DNA of 64,000 nucleotides, from positions 1 through 64,000 of the forward strand of contig CAVAPB010000014.1 of assembly GCA_963590415.1 (NCBI GenBank). The letters are read 5' to 3'. The notes under the pieces were generated by a model, which was not told the DNA's origin, did not search any database, and worked only from the letters and a program-made list of their open reading frames with translations. Positions 27,016 through 35,640 of the stretch are shown here, piece after piece. Both the position numbers and the translations under genes were made by a program. Each line of letters opens with the position of its first letter. Position 1 is the stretch's first letter. The DNA is from Fimenecus sp963590415. Lineage in GTDB: Bacteria; Bacillota; Clostridia; Oscillospirales; Acutalibacteraceae.

Positions 27016-27718
27016 GCAGAAGTATGCTGACATTGACTGCAACCTTAAAGCAATAAGGGAAGAAATTGCCGAAGCGGCAATCAAAAGCGGCAGAAAGCCC
27101 GAGGACATTGATTTTATGGCGGTTACCAAGACCGTTGACGAAATGTATATAAACCACGCCCTTGAGTCGGGAATTACCCTTATAGGCGAAAACAAGGTTC
27201 AGGAAATGCTGAGAAAAAAGCCCAATCTGAAGCTTGACGGTGTGCGTAAGAACCTTATAGGACATTTGCAGACAAATAAGGTGGCGCAGATTGTCGGCGA
27301 GGTCGATATGATAGAGTCGGTCGATTCGTTAAAGGTCGCAAAGGAGATAGGCAAGCAGTCTGTAAAGAAAGGCATTGTAACAGATGTGCTTCTTGAAGTG
27401 AATATCGGCAGGGAGGAATCCAAAACGGGATTTATGCCCGAAGCGGTTGACGAAAATCTCTGCGAAATCGCACAAATCGGGGGACTTCGTGTCTGCGGAC
27501 TTATGACAATACCGCCGATTTGCGAAAAAACCACAGAACTTTGTAAATTTTTTGAGAATATATACAATATGTATGTTGACATTGACTCGAAAAAAATAGA
27601 TAATGTATATATGAAAGTTTTGTCCATGGGTATGTCGTCGGATTATGTTCCGGCTATACTCTGCGGTTCAAATCATGTAAGAATAGGTTCAAAAATTTTT
27701 GGACCGAGAATATACTAA
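26993..27718 (+). CDS. PLP homeostasis protein, YggS/PROSC family
   Basis: The 241-residue protein has the fold of alanine racemase N-terminal domains. The PLP-binding Lys is in FMAVTKTV (K46). Other family blocks are LIGENKVQEM, LIGHLQTNK, SKTGF, GLMTI and LSMGMSSDY. It balances vitamin B6 pools and amino acid metabolism. Its 5' end overlaps the upstream gene by 23 bp, with GGAAGGA upstream of the ATG. In Gram-positive division clusters it is typically next to sepF, as here. Confidence 0.92.
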   Translation: MTEKSLVEQKYADIDCNLKAIREEIAEAAIKSGRKPEDIDFMAVTKTVDEMYINHALESGITLIGENKVQEMLRKKPNLKLDGVRKNLIGHLQTNKVAQIVGEVDMIESVDSLKVAKEIGKQSVKKGIVTDVLLEVNIGREESKTGFMPEAVDENLCEIAQIGGLRVCGLMTIPPICEKTTELCKFFENIYNMYVDIDSKKIDNVYMKVLSMGMSSDYVPAILCGSNHVRIGSKIFGPRIY

Positions 27719-27734
27719 TCAGGAGGACACAGAA

Positions 27735-28211
27735 ATGAATTTGAAGGATAAGCTGAGCAACATTCTCAAAGTTTCGGAAGACGAATACTACGACGTTCCC
27801 GATTCCGAAGGCTATGAAGAAGCCGAAGAGCCCGAAGAGGACGATTACGAACCTGTTCCCCGTTATTCACAGAGAAATCTGCGCGACGCAAAGAGCGATC
27901 ACAATAAAGTAGTCAGCATAAATGCATCGGCAAAGCTGCAGGTTGTTCTTACAAAGCCGAAGTCAATGGAAGAGGCAAGGGGCGTTGCCGACAACCTCAA
28001 CCAGAAAAAGACCGTTATTTTGAACCTTGAATCGGTAAACGGTGAAACCGCAAGAAGAATTCTCGACTTTTTAAGCGGCGTTACCTATGCCAATAAGGCA
28101 ACAATGAGGCAGGTTGCGAGCGACACATTTATGATTACTCCGTACAATGTTGATGTCAACGGGGATCTTTTGAGTGAGCTCGGCAACAACGGCTACGTTT
28201 TCGATAAATAA
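27735..28211 (+). CDS. sepF: Cell division protein SepF
   Basis: The 158-residue protein has a helical N-terminus that usually binds membrane, an acidic linker (about 15-45, many Glu and Asp) and a C-terminal SepF domain from about residue 65 (VVLTKPKSMEEA, VILNLESVN, ARRILDFLSGVTYA). SepF anchors FtsZ to the membrane. The start at 27735 follows AGGAGG. It sits between yggS and divIVA, the usual order. Confidence 0.93.
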   Translation: MNLKDKLSNILKVSEDEYYDVPDSEGYEEAEEPEEDDYEPVPRYSQRNLRDAKSDHNKVVSINASAKLQVVLTKPKSMEEARGVADNLNQKKTVILNLESVNGETARRILDFLSGVTYANKATMRQVASDTFMITPYNVDVNGDLLSELGNNGYVFDK

Positions 28212-28237
28212 TTTCAGTCAGAAGTGGGGTTACAATA

Positions 28238-29305
28238 ATGCTTACACCGGATCAGATTAAATCAAAGGAATTTCATACCACGGGCAAAAGCTCGTACAAG
28301 GCTGAGGAGGTTGATGAGTTTCTTGAGGAAATTCATGCTTCCTACGACCAGATGTTCCGTGAAAACGGCAACATAATCAAAAAAATAAGTATTCTTGCCA
28401 ATAAGGTGGAAGAGTATAAAAAGGATGAGGACAGCCTTCGCCAAGCACTGCTTTCGGCTCAGAAACTTGCCGATAAAATCGTGACCGAAGCAAAGGAAAA
28501 TTCCGCCAAGGAGCTTTCCGAAGCAAAGGAAAAGGCTGAAAAAGCCGTTGCCGACGCAAACGCACAGGCAAAGAAAATCCTTGACGACGCCAAGGCTGCC
28601 GCAGACGCCAAGGTTCACGAGGCAAACAAGCAGGCGGACGAGATTATCGGCGGTATCAACCGTAAGGTAACACAGGAAAATCTTGTCCTTGAAATGCTCA
28701 AGAAAGAGGTTTCCGCTTTCCGCAACAAGATGATGGATATGTATAAAGAGCATTTGACCTTGCTTGACAGACTTCCCGCATACACAGAGGAAAAGGAAGA
28801 GCCTGCCGAGGAGAAAGAGCCCGAGGAGGAGCCGCATCAAACAGCTGCTCCCGAGCAGGAAACAGTTGAAACGGAAGAGCCCGTTGCCGAAGATCATGTT
28901 GAGGAAACTGTTGAAGATGCTGTCGAAGAACCCGTTGAGGAACCGGAGGAAGAGCCTGCCGAAGAAACTGAAGAGGGCGACGGCTTTGAGCTTTCCGATA
29001 TAGAGAACATTCTTGACGAAGCAGATGTGTCCGAGGAGGATGAAGACGCCTTCACTCTTGACGAGACTGTGTTTAACGATGAGCCCGAGGACGATTTTGA
29101 AGATGTTTCTTCCGATGTGTCCGAGGATAACGGCGGCTTTTCTCTCAATATAGACGAGCTCGACTTTGATGACGACGATGACGGAATTACCGCCGAATCG
29201 GGCGATTACGCGCCTGTTGACGAGGAAAACGAAGAAGAGAGCGATGATGACGACGATGATGATGACGGCGCCGTTTCGTTTAAGAAGTTTTTTAAGAAGA
29301 AATAA
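28238..29305 (+). CDS. DivIVA domain protein with long acidic tail
   Basis: The 355-residue protein starts with the DivIVA signature: LTPDQIKSKEF, then SSYKAEEVDEFLEEI. A long coiled coil (about 30-170) rich in Ala, Lys and Glu follows. The C-terminal half (about 180-345) is low-complexity acidic sequence dominated by Glu and Asp, with a patch of consecutive Asp, ending in basic FKKFFKKK. DivIVA proteins mark curved membranes at septa and poles. The acidic region may be a flexible linker; its role is unknown. Confidence 0.9.
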   Translation: MLTPDQIKSKEFHTTGKSSYKAEEVDEFLEEIHASYDQMFRENGNIIKKISILANKVEEYKKDEDSLRQALLSAQKLADKIVTEAKENSAKELSEAKEKAEKAVADANAQAKKILDDAKAAADAKVHEANKQADEIIGGINRKVTQENLVLEMLKKEVSAFRNKMMDMYKEHLTLLDRLPAYTEEKEEPAEEKEPEEEPHQTAAPEQETVETEEPVAEDHVEETVEDAVEEPVEEPEEEPAEETEEGDGFELSDIENILDEADVSEEDEDAFTLDETVFNDEPEDDFEDVSSDVSEDNGGFSLNIDELDFDDDDDGITAESGDYAPVDEENEEESDDDDDDDDGAVSFKKFFKKK

Positions 29306-29320
29306 TTCAGAGGTGGAACG

Positions 29321-29800
29321 ATGCTTCAGGCACTTACGATAATGACGATTGCGTTCTTAATAGCAATTGATCAGATTATAAAATTCATAGTCTTGAAGCA
29401 TCTTGAACCCATCGGATCGATAACGGTAATAGATAAAGTATTAAGTCTGACATATGTAGAAAACACAGGGGCGGCGTTCGGTTCGTTCAGCGGCTATACA
29501 AGGGTGCTGAGCGTTTTCACAGCACTTGTGCTTGTTGTCGGACTTATTTATTTGTTGTCCGGTAAAATTCAGTCCAAGGTCGTTTATTGGGGCTTGACTC
29601 TTATAATTGCCGGCGGTGCGGCTAACCTTATTGACAGGGTAGGCAGGCATTTTGTAATAGATTATATAGATCCGCTTTTTGTCAAATTCGCCGTGTTTAA
29701 CTTTGCGGACATACTTGTTACCGTCGGTGCATTTATTGTTATAATTTATCTTTTGTATGAGATTATAAGAGACTCTAAAAGCGCTAAAGTTAAGGAATGA
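29321..29800 (+). CDS. lspA: Lipoprotein signal peptidase (signal peptidase II)
   Basis: The 159-residue aspartic protease has four TM helices and cleaves prolipoprotein signal peptides in the membrane. Signature blocks are VENTGAAFG (about 46-54), GGAANLIDR, and the two catalytic Asp residues in VIDYI (D114) and FNFAD (D130). GAGGTG precedes the ATG. It is directly followed by the rluD-type gene, a common pairing. Confidence 0.95.
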   Translation: MLQALTIMTIAFLIAIDQIIKFIVLKHLEPIGSITVIDKVLSLTYVENTGAAFGSFSGYTRVLSVFTALVLVVGLIYLLSGKIQSKVVYWGLTLIIAGGAANLIDRVGRHFVIDYIDPLFVKFAVFNFADILVTVGAFIVIIYLLYEIIRDSKSAKVKE

Positions 29801-29801
29801 T

Positions 29802-30716
29802 ATGAACAGTATAAGTATAATTGCCGACCTTGAAAGCGACGGCGAGAGAGTGGACAAATATCTGTCCTTTATCTTTCCGAGAACATCGCGAAGCTATATT
29901 CAGAAAGCTATTGAGTCGGGAAATGTCAGTGTAAACGGGAACACCGTTTCAAAGAATTATAAGCTTAAATCCGACGATAAGGTGGAATATCTTCCGCTTG
30001 AACCCGTCTCGCTTACGGTCGAGCCGCAGAATATTCCGCTTGATATAGTGTTTGAGGACGATGACCTGCTTGTTGTCAACAAGCCCAAGGGAATGGTTGT
30101 TCATCCGGCTCCGGGGAACTATGAAAACACGCTTGTAAACGCCCTTATGTATCATTGCAAGGACAGTCTTTCGGGTATAAACGGCGTTTTGCGTCCCGGA
30201 ATAGTTCACAGGATTGATAAAAATACATCGGGACTTTTGATTGTTGCGAAGAACGACTTTGCGCACAAGGGTCTTGCCGAGCAGATAAAGGAACACAGCT
30301 TTACGAGGGAGTATCGCGCTATTTGCATCGGTCATCTCAAGCAGGAAGAGGGGACTGTCGTTGCCCCGATAGGCAGAAGCACAAACGACAGGAAAAAAAT
30401 GACTGTAACCGACAAGAATTCAAAAAATGCGGTTACTCATTATAAGGTTCTCAAGCAGTTAAACGGTTACGATTATTTAAGACTGCGCCTTGAAACGGGC
30501 AGAACCCATCAGATAAGGGTGCATATGGCATATCTCGGTCATCCGCTTGCGGGCGACGATGTTTACGGCAAGCCGAGGAACACCGAGGAGCAAAGGCTTT
30601 GCGGACAGTGCCTGCATGCGGGCCTTATCGGCTTTATCCACCCGAGAAGCGGCGAGTATGTTGAGTTCTCAACGGAGCTTCCCGAGTATTTTACGAGGTT
30701 TATGAAAGGGTTGTAA
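29802..30716 (+). CDS. RluD-type pseudouridine synthase
   Basis: The 304-residue enzyme has an N-terminal S4 RNA-binding domain (about 14-70) and an RluA-family catalytic domain with HRIDKNTSGL, where D139 is the nucleophile. RTHQIRVHMA follows (about 230). It likely modifies 23S rRNA uridines, but specificity among RluA family members cannot be read from sequence alone. It starts 2 bp after the lspA stop. Confidence 0.92.
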   Translation: MNSISIIADLESDGERVDKYLSFIFPRTSRSYIQKAIESGNVSVNGNTVSKNYKLKSDDKVEYLPLEPVSLTVEPQNIPLDIVFEDDDLLVVNKPKGMVVHPAPGNYENTLVNALMYHCKDSLSGINGVLRPGIVHRIDKNTSGLLIVAKNDFAHKGLAEQIKEHSFTREYRAICIGHLKQEEGTVVAPIGRSTNDRKKMTVTDKNSKNAVTHYKVLKQLNGYDYLRLRLETGRTHQIRVHMAYLGHPLAGDDVYGKPRNTEEQRLCGQCLHAGLIGFIHPRSGEYVEFSTELPEYFTRFMKGL

Positions 30717-30718
30717 AA

Positions 30719-31567
30719 ATGTCAGATAAACAGATAAAAACGGACTTTTCCGATTGGTTGGTCGTGTCGGACATTGACGGCACGCTCAATAATAAATTAA
30801 GACGGTTGCCGAAGAAAAACTATGACGCCATCAACGAATTTGTTGTTGAAAAAAAAGGCAGATTCACTTTGGCTTCTGGCAGAAATGTAAGCTCGATACG
30901 CAAGCCGTATGAGTCCTTGCCTATGATTTCGGGTACACCTGCCGTCATACTCAACGGCGCAGGCATATATGATGTGAAGAACGATAAAATTCTCAATTTT
31001 ACGCCGATAAATCCCATGGGCTACGAGCTTGTAAAATCTGCAACGAAAAAGTTCCCTGCGCTGGAGGTGTATATCCTTACGGACAGGGAGGCGTATGCGA
31101 TAAATTCTCATATTTTTGCGGAAGTGATGATAAAATCGGACAGCTTACCGCATAAGCGCTTCAAAAACGCTTCCGAGGTGCCGCCGGACGGCTGGGGCAA
31201 GGTCATTTTTATGGGTATGCCTCCGCTTATCAGTGCCGTTAAAAAGTATCTTTACGGTGCGGGCGGAACCGATGTCAACTTTATGTCATCGTCGATAGCC
31301 TCGTTTGAAATGCTTGAAAAGGGCGTACATAAGGGCACGGCGATTATGAAAATTGCCGATATGCTCGGAATTAAAAAGGAACATACAGCCGCAATCGGAG
31401 ATTATTTTAACGATTTTGATATGCTTAAAACAGTCGGTTTGCCTGCCTGCTGCGGTCAGGCACCGAAAGAAATGCACGAAATTGCAAAATTCGAGGCATG
31501 CCACTGTAACAAGGGCGCAGTCGGAGATTTGCTCAATTATATAATGTACACATACAAGGAGAACTGA
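30719..31567 (+). CDS. HAD hydrolase, Cof type
   Basis: The 282-residue protein has HAD motif I as VSDIDGTLN (about 17-25; the two Asp residues are the nucleophile and acid), motif II TLASGRN, and motif IV GDYFNDFDML (about 225-234). The cap is of the Cof (C2) type, found in sugar-phosphate phosphatases. The substrate is unknown. It is squeezed between the pseudouridine synthase and transketolase genes with 2-bp gaps, so all are in one operon. Confidence 0.88.
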   Translation: MSDKQIKTDFSDWLVVSDIDGTLNNKLRRLPKKNYDAINEFVVEKKGRFTLASGRNVSSIRKPYESLPMISGTPAVILNGAGIYDVKNDKILNFTPINPMGYELVKSATKKFPALEVYILTDREAYAINSHIFAEVMIKSDSLPHKRFKNASEVPPDGWGKVIFMGMPPLISAVKKYLYGAGGTDVNFMSSSIASFEMLEKGVHKGTAIMKIADMLGIKKEHTAAIGDYFNDFDMLKTVGLPACCGQAPKEMHEIAKFEACHCNKGAVGDLLNYIMYTYKEN

Positions 31568-31569
31568 TT

Positions 31570-32412
31570 ATGGACGCTATGAAGAAAAAAGAATTGCAGA
31601 TTTTTGCTGCAAAGGCACGCATAGGCGTTATTGAAGGCGTTTACAATGCCAAGGCGGGACATCCGGGCGGCTCGCTTTCAATCTGCGATTTGCTCGCATA
31701 CCTTTATAACGAAGAGATGAATATCGACCCGAAAGACCCGCATATGGATTCAAGAGACAGGTTTGTCCTTTCAAAGGGCCATGCCGCTCCCGCACTTTAT
31801 GCGACTCTTGCTCTTAAAGGCTTTTTCCCCGTTGAGGACTTAAAGACCTTGAGAAAGTCCGACTCTTACCTTCAGGGTCATCCGAATATGAATAAAATCC
31901 CCGGCATCGATATGAGCACAGGCTCGCTCGGTCAGGGCATTTCCGCCGCAGTAGGTATGGCTCTCGGCGCAAAGTTCGATAAAAAGGATTACCGTGTTTA
32001 TACCGTTCTCGGCGACGGCGAGATTGAAGAGGGCGAGGTTTGGGAGGCTGCAATGTTTGCCGCTAATCAAAAGCTCGATAACCTTGTTGCTGTCGTTGAC
32101 TTTAACGGACTTCAGATTGACGGTACCATCGATGAGGTAAACTCCGCTTATCCGATTGCTGACAAATTCAAGGCTTTCAAGTGGAATGTTATCGAAAAAG
32201 ACGGTCATGATTTTGACGCTATCGAGGACGCTCTTAACAACGCAAAGGCAACAAAGGGCGTGCCGACCTGTATTGTTATGAAAACAGTCAAGGGTAAGGG
32301 CGTTTCATATATGGAGGACGCCGTAGGCTGGCACGGAAAAGCTCCTAATACCGAAGAATACGAACAGGCGATGACCGAACTTAAAGCGGCTCTCGCAGAA
32401 TTGGAGGCTTAA
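31570..32412 (+). CDS. Transketolase, N-terminal subunit
   Basis: The 280-residue subunit binds thiamine diphosphate: GDGEIEEGEVWEAAMFA (about 146-162) and, ending about 30 residues further on, VVDFNGLQ. The GHPGGSLS and KGHAAPALYA blocks near the N-terminus also match. In many Firmicutes transketolase is split into two genes as here. It acts in the non-oxidative pentose phosphate pathway. Confidence 0.94.
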   Translation: MDAMKKKELQIFAAKARIGVIEGVYNAKAGHPGGSLSICDLLAYLYNEEMNIDPKDPHMDSRDRFVLSKGHAAPALYATLALKGFFPVEDLKTLRKSDSYLQGHPNMNKIPGIDMSTGSLGQGISAAVGMALGAKFDKKDYRVYTVLGDGEIEEGEVWEAAMFAANQKLDNLVAVVDFNGLQIDGTIDEVNSAYPIADKFKAFKWNVIEKDGHDFDAIEDALNNAKATKGVPTCIVMKTVKGKGVSYMEDAVGWHGKAPNTEEYEQAMTELKAALAELEA

Positions 32413-32415
32413 ATT

Positions 32416-33360
32416 ATGGCAGAAGTAATTAAATGCGCGACCCGTGACGCTTACGGAAAAACGCTTGTAGAATTGGGCGAGAAAAACGATAAAATAGTAG
32501 TCCTTGACGCAGACCTTGCGGCGGCTACAAAAACAGGAATGTTCAAAAAGGCTCATCCCGATAAATTCTTTGATGTAGGTATTGCAGAGGCTAACCTTAT
32601 GGGTGTTGCGGCAGGTCTTGCGGCAACGGGACACATAGTTTTCGCTTCGTCGTTCGCTATGTTTGCGGCAGGCAGAGCGTTTGAACAGATAAGAAACTCA
32701 ATCGGCTATCCGCACCTCAATGTTAAAATCGGCGCAACTCATGCCGGTATATCGGTAGGCGAGGACGGCGCAAGCCACCAGTGCTGTGAGGATATTGCTC
32801 TTATGAGAACTATCCCGGGTATGGTAATACTCAACCCTGCAGACGACATTGAAGCAAGAGCCTGCGTTCTTGCGGCTGTTGAGCATGACGGTCCCGTTTA
32901 TATGCGTTTCGGTCGTCTTGCAGTGCCGAGAGTATTTGACGAAAGCTACAAGTTTGAAATCGGAAAGGGCAGCGTACTCGTTGAGGGCACGGACGCCACA
33001 ATCATCGCTTCGGGTCTTATGGTAAATGAGGCTCTTATGGCTGCCGAAAATCTCAAAGCCGAGGGCATTTCCGTAAGAGTTGTCAATATGGCGACAATCA
33101 AGCCTATCGACAGGGATATAATCATTGACTCGGCTAAGAAAACGGGCGTTATCGTTACTGCCGAGGAGCACAGCATTATCGGCGGACTCGGTTCGGCTGT
33201 TACGGAGGTTGTATGTGAGACTGTTCCCGTTCCCGTTGTGCGTGTAGGCGTAAACGATGTGTTCGGAAAGTCGGGTCCCGCAGTTGAGCTTTTGCATATC
33301 TTCGGACTTGACGCCGCAAATATCGCAGAAAATGTCAAAAAGGCAATTAAGCTTAAATAA
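32416..33360 (+). CDS. Transketolase, C-terminal subunit
   Basis: The 314-residue partner subunit contains the pyrimidine-binding domain with the conserved catalytic Glu in DVGIAEANLMG (about 55-65), then HAGISVGEDGASHQ and the C-terminal transketolase domain (VVTAEEHSIIGGLG). It follows the N-terminal subunit gene by 3 bp and ends the operon. Confidence 0.94.
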   Translation: MAEVIKCATRDAYGKTLVELGEKNDKIVVLDADLAAATKTGMFKKAHPDKFFDVGIAEANLMGVAAGLAATGHIVFASSFAMFAAGRAFEQIRNSIGYPHLNVKIGATHAGISVGEDGASHQCCEDIALMRTIPGMVILNPADDIEARACVLAAVEHDGPVYMRFGRLAVPRVFDESYKFEIGKGSVLVEGTDATIIASGLMVNEALMAAENLKAEGISVRVVNMATIKPIDRDIIIDSAKKTGVIVTAEEHSIIGGLGSAVTEVVCETVPVPVVRVGVNDVFGKSGPAVELLHIFGLDAANIAENVKKAIKLK

Positions 33361-33377
33361 AAAATCAACCGCAAATG

Positions 33378-33408
33378 AAAAGACCGCTCATTGACGGAGC
33401 GGTCTTTT
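33378..33408 (+). terminator. Rho-independent terminator of the transketolase operon
   Basis: AAAGACCGCTC and GAGCGGTCTTT pair around a short loop, followed by T residues. It may act on both strands, because the cotJC fragment ends 19 bp downstream on the other strand. Confidence 0.85.
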
Positions 33409-33426
33409 ATAATGTCCGATAATAAA

Positions 33427-33947
33427 TTATCCGTTACATTTCTTGTCAAAACTCGGATTGAAAGCGTAAAAATTCTTTTCATTGAGCTTATCCGTAGCAA
33501 GTCTCAAGCCCTCTCCGAAGCGCTGATAGTGCACTATCTCTCTTTCACGCAGGAATTTTATGGGCTCTCTGACATCGGGGTCATCGACAAGGCGCAGAAT
33601 GTTGTCGTATGTCGTTCTTGCCTTCTGCTCTGCCGCCAAATCCTCGTGCAAATCCGTTATAACATCGCCGTTTGACTGTATATACGACGCCGTAAACGGA
33701 GCGCCGCTTGCCGCAACGGGATAAACGCCCGTTGTGTGGTCGACAAAGTATTTGTCAAATCCGCTTTTCTTGATTTCATCGATGGAAAGGTTCCTTGTGA
33801 GCTGATAAACTATGGCGCCTATCATTTCGAGATGTCCCAATTCCTCCGTGCCGATGTCGGTAAGCAAACCTTTAAGCTCGGCATATGGCATTGCAAATCT
33901 TTGCGAAAGGTAGCGAAGCGACGCACCTAACTCTCCGTCGGGACCTC
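33427..33947 (-). pseudogene. cotJC: cotJC 3' part (Mn catalase-like coat protein), split by prophage
   Basis: The 171 codons from PDGELGASLRYL to the stop encode most of the manganese catalase domain of the spore coat protein CotJC. All five metal ligands known from the family fall here: Glu in DGELGAS, Glu and His in GTEELGHLEM, Glu in DLAAEQKA, and His in REIVHYQRF. The N-terminal 31 codons are missing at this end and lie 28 kb away at 62085-61992. In the lysogen the frame runs on into phage DNA to an ATG at 34014, giving a possible chimeric ORF. Confidence 0.9.
33942..33947. other. attL core of the prophage
   Basis: GACCTC on the + strand (GAGGTC in the cotJC sense) is the sequence shared by both prophage ends. 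To its left is cotJC coding sequence (CCCGACGGAG in the sense strand), and to its right is phage sequence. Large serine recombinases cross over at a central dinucleotide in such a short core. Confidence 0.85.
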
Positions 33948-33970
33948 TATATGGTAATTGGTTATAATTT

Positions 33971-35473
33971 TTAGGCGTAATAAAAAATTGTGAGAGTTTT
34001 TGTTTTGGAGTCATAGAGTGCCTTGGAAATAAAGGTTTTTAGCAAGGCGTTTTTCTCGACCTCTGAAATTGCAGTTGACTGCAAGGCGTCTATGGCGGAC
34101 TTTATCTTTTCTTTTACGGAGCGCAGCTTTTCCGCCTTTTCTTTTTCCGAGAGGGGAGCGGTAAGCTTTTCAAGCTCTTTGTTTAGGCGAGAGATTATAC
34201 TCATTTGTGCGGTCTTGTTTTCCTTATATTCTTCTATGGTGTCAACACCGTTTAAGTAAGCTTCTTTCATTCGGGCGAGTCGGGAAGTTTCGCGCTTTAG
34301 CTCTGCCTCAAGCTGCGTCTGTCTACTGCTTTTTGCGACTGAATTTGTTGTCATATCGACTTTTAGTGATTCATCCTTTAACGCTGCCTGCAAATGATAT
34401 AATAATGCTTCATTGAGCTTGTCGAGGCGCACGCTTGACGACGAATCGCATTTGTTGTGTAAATACATAGGACACTGAACACGGGGAGCATCCCTATGGC
34501 TGCAAAAAGTGAGATTGTGGCCGCAGGCGGCACATTTGACAATTCCTTTCAAAGCGTAATCGTGGAACGATACAGTCCTTACGGAATTTCCATAGGTCTC
34601 TTTGTTCTTCTTAATGATTTTTTGAGCTTTATCCCACAGTTCACGACTGATAATGGGCTCGTGGCAATCTTCTTGAAGCATAAAATTACCGTCGACATAT
34701 CGTTGACGGCTTCCGCCGCCCTCAAGCGTATATCTGATACACCCGATATAGACCGGGTTTTCAAGATAATACTGAACCGTCCGGCGTTCGGTAAGATTAC
34801 CTCGTTTTGTTTTTATGCCTCTTGCGTTTAAGTCCTTTGAGATAGCCCAAGCGCTTTCTCCGTTTGTGAAGCGTGTAAATATCTCTTTTATGATTTCCGC
34901 TTCGGCAGGCTCGGGAATATACTTTTTATTTTCAAAACGATAGCCGAACGGTGCGGCGGACATAGCCTGTTTGCGGGAAAATTTCTCAAGCATACCACGC
35001 TTGACCTCCTCGGAAAGGTTTGCCGAATAGTATTCGTCCATTGACTCAATGAGACCCTCTACGATAATAGACATTTTATCGTCTGCGATAGGTTCGGACA
35101 CAGATACAACACTGATACCGAGCTTTTTCAACATGGATTTGAATACGATTGAGTCCTCTCGTGAGCGAGCGAAGCGGCTAAACTTCCAGACGATAATTGC
35201 GTCAAACTGTTTCGGCTTTTTCTTGGCTGTCGCAATCATTGCCATAAAGGCAGGGCGGCGCTTTGCGGATGTGCCCGAGATACCGTCGTCGTGAAAAACA
35301 TAATCTTCATCGAGCGAATAACCGTTTCGGGCGGCAAAGGCTCGTATTTCTTTCAGCTGACTGTCGGGCGACAACTCCAGCTGGTCGTCGGTCGAAACAC
35401 GGATGTAAGCCGCAGCACGCTTTATTTTTTCTTCGGCTGTTGAAAAATTGCCGTAATTTATGCTTTTTTGCAT
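33971..35473 (-). CDS. Large serine recombinase (phage integrase)
   Basis: The 500-residue recombinase has an N-terminal resolvase domain with the catalytic Ser in AAYIRVSTDDQ (about S27), a recombinase domain (about 175-285, PFGYRFENKKY), a zinc ribbon (KCAACGHNLTFC, then VQCPMYLHNKC) and a long C-terminal coiled coil (about 375-460) that controls directionality. It is expected to integrate and, with a directionality factor, excise the prophage. The start at 35473 has AAAGGTG upstream; an earlier in-frame ATG at 35497 does not. The stop lies only 24 bp from the attL core. Confidence 0.95.
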   Translation of the reverse strand: MQKSINYGNFSTAEEKIKRAAAYIRVSTDDQLELSPDSQLKEIRAFAARNGYSLDEDYVFHDDGISGTSAKRRPAFMAMIATAKKKPKQFDAIIVWKFSRFARSREDSIVFKSMLKKLGISVVSVSEPIADDKMSIIVEGLIESMDEYYSANLSEEVKRGMLEKFSRKQAMSAAPFGYRFENKKYIPEPAEAEIIKEIFTRFTNGESAWAISKDLNARGIKTKRGNLTERRTVQYYLENPVYIGCIRYTLEGGGSRQRYVDGNFMLQEDCHEPIISRELWDKAQKIIKKNKETYGNSVRTVSFHDYALKGIVKCAACGHNLTFCSHRDAPRVQCPMYLHNKCDSSSSVRLDKLNEALLYHLQAALKDESLKVDMTTNSVAKSSRQTQLEAELKRETSRLARMKEAYLNGVDTIEEYKENKTAQMSIISRLNKELEKLTAPLSEKEKAEKLRSVKEKIKSAIDALQSTAISEVEKNALLKTFISKALYDSKTKTLTIFYYA

Positions 35474-35506
35474 AAAAAAACACCTTTCTTTTGACAAATC
35501 GTCGGA

Positions 35507-35564
35507 AAGGTGTTAGAATAATCTTGGTTAAGGAAGTGTGGAAAAATCTAACATCTAACACCTT
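35507..35564. promoter_or_regulatory. Inverted repeat upstream of the recombinase gene
   Basis: AAGGTGTTAGA (35507-35517) and TCTAACACCTT (35554-35564) form a perfect 11-bp inverted repeat separated by 36 bp, just upstream of the recombinase start. It may be an operator or part of the leader RNA. Confidence 0.5.
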
Positions 35565-35574
35565 ACCGCTTATA

Positions 35575-35612
35575 TCCCTCAGGCGTTGGCAGACGCTTGA
35601 GGGATTTTTTTA
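35575..35612 (+). terminator. Terminator-like hairpin near the recombinase gene
   Basis: TCCCTCAGGCGT and ACGCTTGAGGGA pair with one mismatch or wobble, followed by seven T residues on the + strand. No + strand gene ends here. It may block antisense read-through from attL into the switch region. Confidence 0.6.
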
Positions 35613-35640
35613 TTAAGTTTATTTATGTAATACTATGCTT

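Noticed and set aside
28262..28897. Long antisense ORFs over the DivIVA gene
   Set aside because: They are mirror images of the biased coiled-coil and acidic codons of divIVA and lack start signals.
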